Shown one piece after another: positions 1 to 4,954 of a DNA stretch of 5,829 nt. Positions within the stretch are counted from its first letter, which is position 1. Each line of letters opens with the position of its first letter. The position numbers and the translations under genes were made by a program. This DNA comes from Verrucomicrobiales bacterium. GTDB taxonomy: Bacteria; Verrucomicrobiota; Verrucomicrobiia; Limisphaerales; UBA1096. The DNA lies in the NCBI GenBank assembly GCA_011523195.1, contig WTHH01000327.1:1-5829 (forward strand). Direction: 5' to 3'. The notes under the pieces are model-generated. The model saw only the letters and a program-made list of their open reading frames with translations. It searched no databases and had not been told where the DNA came from.

Positions 1-120
1 AATGCCCAGAGCTGCTTGAGCGACGAACTGAGCTTGCTTTTCGAGAGGCCGGTCAGCGAGGCGGTGCCGCGATACATCGGCCAACTGTCCGCCGGGGCGG
101 CGGGGATTTCAGCGGCTTGA
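1..120 (+). CDS. C-terminal end of an unrecognised protein (partial, cut by window start)
   Basis: An open frame enters at base 1 and ends at TGA 118-120, giving 39 residues that finish with GQLSAGAAGISAA. Coding is supported by third codon positions that are mostly G or C, as in the neighbouring gcv genes. The fragment contains LLFERPVSEAVPRYIGQL, which looks like an amphipathic C-terminal helix followed by a small Ala/Gly-rich tail. I do not recognise the family and too little is visible to guess a function. The gene converges on gcvH, whose stop lies 210 bases away. A palindromic repeat begins four bases after this stop codon. The main alternative is a chance open frame, since 39 codons is short. 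Confidence 0.5.
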   Translation, partial: NAQSCLSDELSLLFERPVSEAVPRYIGQLSAGAAGISAA

Positions 121-124
121 CCAG

Positions 125-140
125 GCGCTTGGCTAAGCGC
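125..140. repeat. Palindromic repeat, copy 1 (one mismatch)
   Basis: GCGCTTGGCTAAGCGC is a 16-base palindrome with one imperfect pair. It lies four bases after the stop of the partial gene at 1-120. The 13 bases CCAGGCGCTTGGC at 121-133 recur exactly, in reverse complement, at 1197-1209 inside gcvT. The transcribed RNA could form a short hairpin, but no T tract follows, so it is not a classic terminator. Confidence 0.7.
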
Positions 141-185
141 GAAGAGCAGAGAAAAAGAGGCGAGTATGAACCGTTTCATGACATC

Positions 186-211
186 CAAAGGGCAACCCAA
201 AAAGCCCTTTG
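186..211. repeat. 8-bp inverted repeat in the convergent spacer
   Basis: CAAAGGGC (186-193) pairs perfectly with GCCCTTTG (204-211) around a 10-base loop. It lies between two convergent genes, so it could help end transcription. Neither side has a T run, so intrinsic termination is not well supported. Confidence 0.35.
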
Positions 212-246
212 CCAGAAATTGTGCCCAAGCCGGGGAACCAAGGCAA

Positions 247-276
247 CAAAAATACAACGCACACGTACTATTTTTG
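247..276. terminator. Symmetric AT-rich inverted repeat, possible bidirectional terminator
   Basis: CAAAAATA (247-254) and TATTTTTG (269-276) are perfect 8-bp inverted repeats. An inner ACG (257-259) can pair with CGT (264-266) around a CACA loop, after a 2x2 mismatch. Both strands therefore read a hairpin ending in a run of five T. It sits between the convergent partial gene (stop at 120) and gcvH (stop at 331), where both transcripts must end. The stem is AU-rich and so weak. The call is inference from position and symmetry. Confidence 0.3.
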
Positions 277-330
277 GCTCACGCTCCAGCGTTGAGGCGG
301 TTCTTAAGGGTTTCCCTGGCCAAGTGGGGG

Positions 331-714
331 TCAGATGTTGACCTGCTCGGCGTAGTCTTCGGGGGAGAGGAGGTCTTCGATTTCGTCGGCGTTGCTGAGG
401 CGAATGCGGTAGAACCAGCCGTCGCCGTAAGGGTCTTCGTTGACGGTGCCGGGCTCGGACTCGAGCGCGTCGTTGATCTCGGTGACCTCGCCGCTGACCG
501 GCGCGTACAGGTCGCTGGCGGTCTTGACGGACTCGACCACGCCGCAAGCGTCGCCCGCGCTCAGGTCCGCCCCGACCTCGGGCAGCTCGATGAACGCGAG
601 GTCAGTCAACTCTTGTTGGGCGTGGTCGGATATGCCGATGACGGCGGTGTCTCCCTCGACACGAACCCATTCGTGTGAGGAGGCGTACTTCAGGTCGGTG
701 GGTATGTCTGACAT
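331..714 (-). CDS. gcvH: Glycine cleavage system H protein (lipoyl carrier)
   Basis: This 127-residue protein is the lipoyl carrier of the cytoplasmic glycine cleavage system. Its lipoyl arm takes the aminomethyl group from the P protein, presents it to GcvT, and is reoxidised by the L protein. Family hallmarks are HEWV at 14-17, IGISDHAQQELTDL at 26-39, and the lipoylation segment VVESVKTASDLYAPVSGEV at 59-77, with Lys64 the expected attachment residue. The NEDPYGDGWFYRI segment at 92-104 is also typical. The length matches ordinary full-length GcvH proteins, and the ATG start gives the usual N-terminus. No good Shine-Dalgarno is visible, only a weak AGAAG about ten bases upstream. The gene starts 35 bases after the gcvT stop on the same strand, which implies co-transcription. 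The P protein does not follow it. Confidence 0.97.
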   Translation of the reverse strand: MSDIPTDLKYASSHEWVRVEGDTAVIGISDHAQQELTDLAFIELPEVGADLSAGDACGVVESVKTASDLYAPVSGEVTEINDALESEPGTVNEDPYGDGWFYRIRLSNADEIEDLLSPEDYAEQVNI

Positions 715-749
715 CGTGCGAGTCTTCTAGCCAAGGAGCGGCCCGGTGG

Positions 750-1874
750 TCAATCCGGTTTTCTAAAAATCGGCCGCCGCACCACCTCGGCCGGGAAGCG
801 TCGGTTGCGAATCTCGATCTCGATCGGGGTGCCGGACTTGGCGAAGGCGGTTTCGACGTAGCCAAGGCCGATGCCGCAGCCGAGCGATGGGCTCTGGGTG
901 CCGCTGGTCACTTCGCCAATCTCGCGCCCGGAATCGTCGCCGGCAAAAATGAGGTACTGTTCGCGGGGTGGGGCGCTCTTGCCGGTCATCCTGAAGCCGA
1001 TGCACTTGCGCGAGACGCCGTCCTGTTTTTGCGCGACGCAGGTCTCCTTGCCGACAAAGCCGATCTTGTGGTCGGCCACAGCCCAGCCCAGCCCAGCTTC
1101 GATCGGTGTCGTGTCGGAGGTCAGCTCGTGTCCGTAGAGGGAGTAACCGGCCTCGGTGCGAAGGGTGTCACGCGCACCCAGCCCGGCCGGCACTAGGCCA
1201 AGCGCCTGGCCAAGCACGGTGAGTTTTTCCCAGAGTGCGACCGCTTGGTCATTGATCGTGATCAGTTCGAAGCCGTCCTCACCGGTATAGCCGGTTCGCG
1301 AAATCCAGATCGGCGCGCCGCCAAACTCGAGTTCGGCGATCCGGTTTTTCTCCAGCTCGACTGCCGCCGGGAACAGGCCGTCGAGAATCGCGGCGGACTT
1401 AGGCCCCTGCAATGCCAATGCGGCGTGGTCGCCGGAGGCGTCGGTCATCTCGAGCTTGAGTGACTTGTAGCGCGTGTTGCGCTGGGCGCGAATCCACATC
1501 CAGTCGACCTCCACCCGCGAGGCGTTAACGACGAGCAGGTACCGGATTTCGCCAAGCCGGTAGGCGTACAAGTCATCGATCAAGCCGCCGTTGTCCTGGC
1601 ATAGCAGTGAGTACTGCCCCTGGCCGGGCTCGAGCCGCGAGAGATCGTTGGTCAGCAGCTTGTTGAGGAACTTTTTCGCGTCCGGCCCCTCGAAGAGAAA
1701 TTCTCCCATGTGCGAGATGTCAAACAGGCCGGCGGCATCGCGAACGGCGAGGTGTTCCTTGACGATGCTGGTGTAGAGAACCGGCATCTCCCAGCCGCCG
1801 AACTCGACCAGGCGGCCGTTTAGCGCGACGTGTGTTTCGTAAAGTGGCGTTCGTTTGAGTACGGGTTGTCCCAT
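750..1874 (-). CDS. gcvT: Glycine cleavage system T protein (aminomethyltransferase)
   Basis: This 374-residue cytoplasmic enzyme releases ammonia from the aminomethyl-lipoyl H protein and transfers the one-carbon unit to tetrahydrofolate, forming 5,10-methylene-THF. Family landmarks in order are TPLYETHVALNGRLVEFGGWEMP (9-31, beginning and end most typical), GLFDISHMGE (49-58), LIDDLYAYR (98-106, holding the conserved folate-site Asp), SRTGYTGEDGFE (192-203) and GLGARDTLRTEAG (231-243). The length is normal and both GcvT domains appear complete. ATG at 1874 fits the family N-terminus, but no clear Shine-Dalgarno precedes it. It is first in a gcvT-gcvH unit, divergent from the lipoprotein genes. 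Residues 220-228 (VLGQALGLV) are encoded by a copy of the dispersed palindromic repeat. They fall in a variable loop before the conserved GLGARDTLR motif. Confidence 0.97.
   Translation of the reverse strand: MGQPVLKRTPLYETHVALNGRLVEFGGWEMPVLYTSIVKEHLAVRDAAGLFDISHMGEFLFEGPDAKKFLNKLLTNDLSRLEPGQGQYSLLCQDNGGLIDDLYAYRLGEIRYLLVVNASRVEVDWMWIRAQRNTRYKSLKLEMTDASGDHAALALQGPKSAAILDGLFPAAVELEKNRIAELEFGGAPIWISRTGYTGEDGFELITINDQAVALWEKLTVLGQALGLVPAGLGARDTLRTEAGYSLYGHELTSDTTPIEAGLGWAVADHKIGFVGKETCVAQKQDGVSRKCIGFRMTGKSAPPREQYLIFAGDDSGREIGEVTSGTQSPSLGCGIGLGYVETAFAKSGTPIEIEIRNRRFPAEVVRRPIFRKPD
1196..1215. repeat. Palindromic repeat, copy 2, inside gcvT
   Basis: Read on the minus strand, this is GCTTGGCCAGGCGCTTGGCC. 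It matches copy 4 (4919-4938) at 19 of 20 bases by direct comparison. It lies within gcvT and encodes most of VLGQALGLV (residues 220-228) without breaking the frame. A chance match driven by Leu/Gly/Ala codons is possible, but the 20-base similarity argues against it. Confidence 0.6.
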
Positions 1875-1893
1875 GGCCGGGCGAAGTGTACCT

Positions 1894-1907
1894 GCTTGGC
1901 CAAGCGC
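1894..1907. repeat. Palindromic repeat, copy 3, upstream of gcvT
   Basis: GCTTGGCCAAGCGC includes the perfect 12-base palindrome GCTTGGCCAAGC (1894-1905). It is identical to the first 14 bases of the 20-base unit in copy 4. It lies 20 bases upstream of the gcvT start, where it would fall in the 5' leader or near the gcvT promoter. It could be a protein-binding site or part of an RNA hairpin. Confidence 0.7.
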
Positions 1908-1946
1908 AAAAAAGCCTCGGCCGACTTGGGGTGGTTTTAGGGTGCT

Positions 1947-1981
1947 GAACGGGTTGCAATCCTGTTAAAAGAGTGCATCCT
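1947..1981 (+). promoter_or_regulatory. Putative promoter region of the first lipoprotein gene (shared upstream block)
   Basis: GAACGGGTTGC at 1947-1957 recurs exactly at 3483-3493, upstream of the second lipoprotein gene. In both places the same 16-base spacing leads to a similar element, TGCATCCT here and GGCATTCT there. The TTGC could be a -35 element. The downstream element is a poor match to a sigma-70 -10 box. The block ends about 78 bases before the ATG at 2059. The case rests on conservation between the two sites, not on consensus fit. Confidence 0.35.
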
Positions 1982-2058
1982 GCGTCGCGGTAGTTGTAAC
2001 TAAGGATACCGACCAGACGTAACAGAATTGTTCGAAAAGCTGTAAAACGGGAAAAAAC

Positions 2059-3429
2059 ATGAAAACCATTCCATTCATAAACAAGCTGACTAATGCTTGC
2101 ACCATCGCGTTGGTGACAGTCGCTGTGGGTTGCGGGCAGGCACCTAACTCTCAGGATTCCGCTGATGCTTCTAAAATGGAGGCTTTGGAAAAGCAAAATA
2201 AACTCCTAAAGGCCAGTCTCAAGAAACGGCAAGAAGATCTTGATGAGGCGAGGGCGGATAACTTGGGCTCGACCACAGTAGTCGCTGCCGGCCCTTCGGC
2301 CGATGAAATCCTTGATGAATTAACTAATCTCAAGATGACTTCTGCTAATAAAAAGGCCATGCAGCGGCGTATAAGCTTTTTACTTGAAAGCCTTAAGGAG
2401 CGCGGTGATGCCTCTGTGCCGGTCATCCGAGATTATCTTAACAAGATGGAGGACGTGGAGTTCGCTGTAGAACGCTCCGAGGAAGAGGGTCGGGAAGGAC
2501 GAGGGCGAGGACGAGGCGGGGACTGGATGGAGCGAATGCGAAGCCGCTCGCGTGGAACCTCTCTAAACTTTGATCAGCCACCATCACTTCGCATTGGCTT
2601 GATTGATGTGCTTAAGGAAATTGGAGGAAGAAGTGCGGAGGCAGCTTTAGGTGAAGTTTTAGAATCAACTGCTAGAGGGTTTGAGGTTGCTTATGTGGCA
2701 AAGACTGTTCGCGAAATGATGGGAGATGATGCTTTTAAAAAGGAGGCAATCGCAGCTGCACATGATCTTTTGACTAACCCTGTGGAGATTCCAAATCCCA
2801 ACAGCTTTGATAGAAATAACAAACGTTTTCTATTTAACGTTTTGGAAATGTACAACGATCAAACATTCATAGAATCTGCTCAAAGGATGCTTGTTACCGA
2901 TGATGGTAAAATTGATGATACAGTATTGGATTATCTTGATGATGTAGGAAAAGAGCAGGCGATTAGTTCAATATTTCAAGCGTTTAATAGTGGTAACGTC
3001 ACAGACCGAGGGGACTTGGCAGACTTGGCTAGAGCTGGAATTAAGTACACAGGTAGTAATCCGCAAGCTAACCAGATGTTTAATGATATAATGTCCAGTG
3101 ATGACTATGATATGCGAGTGAAATGGTCGGCTCTACGTGAGATGGATGATGTTGACGACAATGACACTCTACGGGCTAGGCTTCAGTTAATGCAGAATAT
3201 TCCCAGTTCTGGAAATGACGGCCAAGATAAAATTGTCCAAATGTATAGCAGGCAAATCGAAGCAAAGATCAACGGCGAGGAGTACAACATGCGCGATGAT
3301 ATGAGAAATTTAGGTGGTGATTTTTGGCGTAATGCTTTTGGTGATATGGGACGAGGTAGAGATAGAGGAGGGGATCGAGATAGAGGAGGAGAACGTAGAA
3401 ATCAGCCTACAGTGGTTCCAGCCCCGTAA
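2059..3429 (+). CDS. Lipoprotein with coiled coil and HEAT-like helical domain, paralogue 1 (Arg/Gly-rich)
   Basis: This 456-residue protein has a lipoprotein signal peptide ending at VAVGC, with Cys25 the predicted acylated residue. Gly at +2 would favour outer-membrane retention under E. coli Lol rules. Residues 39-67 are a charged, heptad-like predicted coiled coil. The domain shared with the two downstream proteins begins near residue 81. It includes PPSLRIGLIDVLKEIGG at 174-190, a HEAT-like helix pair, and VLEMYNDQTFIESAQ at 261-275. Only this paralogue carries an Arg/Gly-rich insert at about 141-166 and an RG-rich tail at about 431-447. The ATG is preceded by a weak GGGA at six bases. 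A strong terminator lies 20 bases after the stop, so it is probably monocistronic. Its codons are much AT-richer than its neighbours', especially at 2641-3240. Function is unknown; envelope scaffolding or protein binding is inference only. Confidence 0.9.
   Translation: MKTIPFINKLTNACTIALVTVAVGCGQAPNSQDSADASKMEALEKQNKLLKASLKKRQEDLDEARADNLGSTTVVAAGPSADEILDELTNLKMTSANKKAMQRRISFLLESLKERGDASVPVIRDYLNKMEDVEFAVERSEEEGREGRGRGRGGDWMERMRSRSRGTSLNFDQPPSLRIGLIDVLKEIGGRSAEAALGEVLESTARGFEVAYVAKTVREMMGDDAFKKEAIAAAHDLLTNPVEIPNPNSFDRNNKRFLFNVLEMYNDQTFIESAQRMLVTDDGKIDDTVLDYLDDVGKEQAISSIFQAFNSGNVTDRGDLADLARAGIKYTGSNPQANQMFNDIMSSDDYDMRVKWSALREMDDVDDNDTLRARLQLMQNIPSSGNDGQDKIVQMYSRQIEAKINGEEYNMRDDMRNLGGDFWRNAFGDMGRGRDRGGDRDRGGERRNQPTVVPAP
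3359..3389 (+). repeat. 18-bp-period tandem repeat encoding RDRGGD/RDRGGE
   Basis: GAGATAGAGGAGG occurs at 3359-3371 and again at 3377-3389, an 18-base period that keeps the reading frame. It encodes the repeated Arg-Asp-Arg-Gly-Gly unit in the C-terminal tail of the first lipoprotein. Such a short repeat could change copy number by replication slippage. Confidence 0.7.
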
Positions 3430-3448
3430 CTTCACTGGGTAAAGCTTT

Positions 3449-3475
3449 AAAACGCCGGTTAGCCGGCGTTTTTTT
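3449..3475 (+). terminator. Strong intrinsic terminator after the first lipoprotein gene
   Basis: AAAACGCCGG (3449-3458) pairs with CCGGCGTTTT (3463-3472) around a TTAG loop, giving a 10-bp stem with a GC-rich core. A run of seven T spans 3469-3475. It begins 20 bases after the stop at 3429 on the same strand. This is a textbook Rho-independent terminator and separates the first lipoprotein transcript from the next. Confidence 0.92.
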
Positions 3476-3482
3476 GTGCCAC

Positions 3483-3517
3483 GAACGGGTTGCTTTCGCA
3501 CTGCGATAGGGCATTCT
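3483..3517 (+). promoter_or_regulatory. Putative promoter region of the second lipoprotein gene (shared upstream block)
   Basis: This begins with the same 11 bases, GAACGGGTTGC, found upstream of the first lipoprotein gene. After the same 16-base spacing comes GGCATTCT. By hand, 23 of 35 bases match the block at 1947-1981. It follows directly after the terminator at 3449-3475, where a new promoter would be needed, and ends about 61 bases before the ATG at 3578. Confidence 0.35.
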
Positions 3518-3577
3518 TTCCCTCTGTTTGGCGGTAACTCCCCATTGCAAAACGGGGTAATGCAGACATGAGCCGGA

Positions 3578-4915
3578 ATGATTTCGGACACAAAAATACC
3601 GGTGCTGCTGCTGGCGGTGGCAATGCTGCTGGGCTGCGGCCAGCCATCAGGCGAGGATGCCGTGGCCGACCACGCTGCAGAGGCTGACGACCTCAGGAAG
3701 CAGGTTGCAGCCAAGAAGGCTGACCTCGACGACGTTAATTCAGAGATCAACGAGCTTCTGCTTCAGTTGGGTAGCGACGCTGGGCCATCGGTCGTGGGGT
3801 CGTACCGTTCCGTTACCGAGATCATCGAGGAATTGATGGAGCTCAAGATCAACTCGTCCAACCGGCGCTCGGCACGTCGTAGACTGGGTTTCCTCTTCGA
3901 GAGCATCGCGGGGCAGGGCAAGGACGCCGTGCCCCATATCAGCAAGTTCCTCGACCGAATGGAAGATGTCGATTTTGACGCCTCACGCTCCGAGAAGGAC
4001 ATGGCCCGGGACATCGATTATTGGCGCTCTCGCATGGTGCATGTGCCGCTGGAATTCGAGACCCCGCCCTCGCTGCGGATTGGCCTGATCGATATCCTCG
4101 CGGAGATCGGCGGGTCGGAAGCAGAGGCCGCCATCGCGAACGTGCTCGCCAGTACCGGACGCGGATTAGAGGTGGCCTATAGTGCCAAGAAACTCCGCGA
4201 CCTTGCCGGCAGGGATGCCTACCGCGACGAGGCACTGGGTGCGGCCCATGAACTGTTGACTGACCCGATCGCGTTCGATGGGGGCAACAAGTATGACGCC
4301 GCCTCGAGGCAGTACCTCTTCATGGTGCTCGAGATGTATCAGGACAAGACATTCATTGAGACCGCGCAGGAAATGTTCGTCAAGGAGGACGGCCGGATCG
4401 ACCGGTCGGTACTACGTTACTTTGAGCAGGTGGGCAGGGAGCACGCGATACAATCCGTGGCACAGGCCATGCGCAGCGGCGAATTGCGGGACGACGAGAT
4501 GATGCAACTGACCCAGGTCGCCGTGCAATCCATGGGCCGGAACGATCCGCAGGGCGATTCGCTGTTCCGCGACATCATGACCAGCGACAAATATTCGCTG
4601 GAGGTCAAGATGCAGACCATCCGCTCCATGGACGACATCGACGAACCGGAGCTGTTGCGGTCCCGGCTGGATTTGATGAGCACCATCCAGTATGGCGAGG
4701 ATGACATCATGGGCCGGGCCAGCGAGATTTACTCTGGCCGCGTGGAATCCAAGTTGGCCAAGCGGGATTTCGGTGACGACAAGCGGTACGATGCCATGCA
4801 CAACGATTTTCGAAAAATCCGCGATCAGGCCAGGCGCGAGCAACGAACGTCCGGCGCCAGGCCGGCCAAGGGACCGGGCGGCCCGACGATCATTACCGGG
4901 CGGCCCGGCGGGTGA
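3578..4915 (+). CDS. Lipoprotein with coiled coil and HEAT-like helical domain, paralogue 2
   Basis: This 445-residue protein has a signal peptide with lipobox MLLGC and predicted acylated Cys20. Gly at +2 again suggests outer-membrane retention by E. coli rules. Residues 33-64 form a predicted coiled coil. The shared domain runs from about 78 onward, with PPSLRIGLIDILAEIGG at 163-179 and FMVLEMYQDKTFIETAQ at 248-264. The ungapped segment 163-230 is identical to paralogue 1 at 44 of 68 positions and to paralogue 3 at 38 of 68 (hand counts). The C-terminus is basic and then Gly/Pro-rich, without the RG repeats of paralogue 1. An in-frame TGA at 3569-3571 means translation starts at ATG 3578 or later, and only 3578 preserves the signal peptide. 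No strong Shine-Dalgarno is seen. The gene is GC-rich like gcvT, and the third paralogue follows 39 bases later. Function is unknown. Confidence 0.92.
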   Translation: MISDTKIPVLLLAVAMLLGCGQPSGEDAVADHAAEADDLRKQVAAKKADLDDVNSEINELLLQLGSDAGPSVVGSYRSVTEIIEELMELKINSSNRRSARRRLGFLFESIAGQGKDAVPHISKFLDRMEDVDFDASRSEKDMARDIDYWRSRMVHVPLEFETPPSLRIGLIDILAEIGGSEAEAAIANVLASTGRGLEVAYSAKKLRDLAGRDAYRDEALGAAHELLTDPIAFDGGNKYDAASRQYLFMVLEMYQDKTFIETAQEMFVKEDGRIDRSVLRYFEQVGREHAIQSVAQAMRSGELRDDEMMQLTQVAVQSMGRNDPQGDSLFRDIMTSDKYSLEVKMQTIRSMDDIDEPELLRSRLDLMSTIQYGEDDIMGRASEIYSGRVESKLAKRDFGDDKRYDAMHNDFRKIRDQARREQRTSGARPAKGPGGPTIITGRPGG

Positions 4916-4917
4916 TA

Positions 4918-4938
4918 CGCTTGGCCAAGCGCTTGGCC
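4918..4938. repeat. Palindromic repeat, copy 4, between lipoprotein genes 2 and 3
   Basis: This stretch contains two overlapping perfect palindromes: CGCTTGGCCAAGCG (4918-4931) and GGCCAAGCGCTTGGCC (4923-4938). It starts two bases after the stop of the second lipoprotein gene and ends 16 bases before the ATG of the third. In RNA the alternative hairpins could slow decay from the 3' end or affect translation of the next gene. No T tract follows, so strong termination is unlikely. Confidence 0.75.
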
Positions 4939-4954
4939 TGTCACCACTCTTCCA

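Noticed and set aside
166..678. 170-codon plus-strand open frame across the spacer and gcvH.
   Set aside because: Most of it is the complement of the well-supported gcvH gene, and the Val/Gly/Asp-rich translation is typical of an antisense shadow.
1949..1965. ACGGG-TTGCAAT-CCTGT looks like a tRNA T-arm (5-bp stem, 7-base loop).
   Set aside because: No acceptor, D or anticodon arms fit on either strand, and the loop departs from the TTCRANY pattern.
1875..2058. Possible glycine riboswitch upstream of gcvT.
   Set aside because: I could not find the conserved aptamer core or a tandem arrangement on the minus strand of this spacer. A covariance-model scan would be needed to overturn this.
1720..2196. 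Long minus-strand open frame spanning the gcvT start and the divergent spacer.
   Set aside because: It overlaps gcvT and lipoprotein 1 in other frames, its translation is Arg/Thr/His-rich without family features, and both overlapped genes are well supported.
2899..2916. DDGKID in lipoprotein 1 (EDGRID and DDGRID in the others) resembles part of an EF-hand calcium loop.
   Set aside because: Only the central D-G-x-I-D positions fit. The first, third and twelfth loop ligands are missing in the paralogues.
3568..3687. ATG at 3568 opens a roughly 39-codon frame overlapping the start of lipoprotein 2, a possible leader peptide.
   Set aside because: It is out of frame with the lipoprotein, its translation is low-complexity Gly/Ala/Arg as expected of a shadow frame, and no Shine-Dalgarno supports it.
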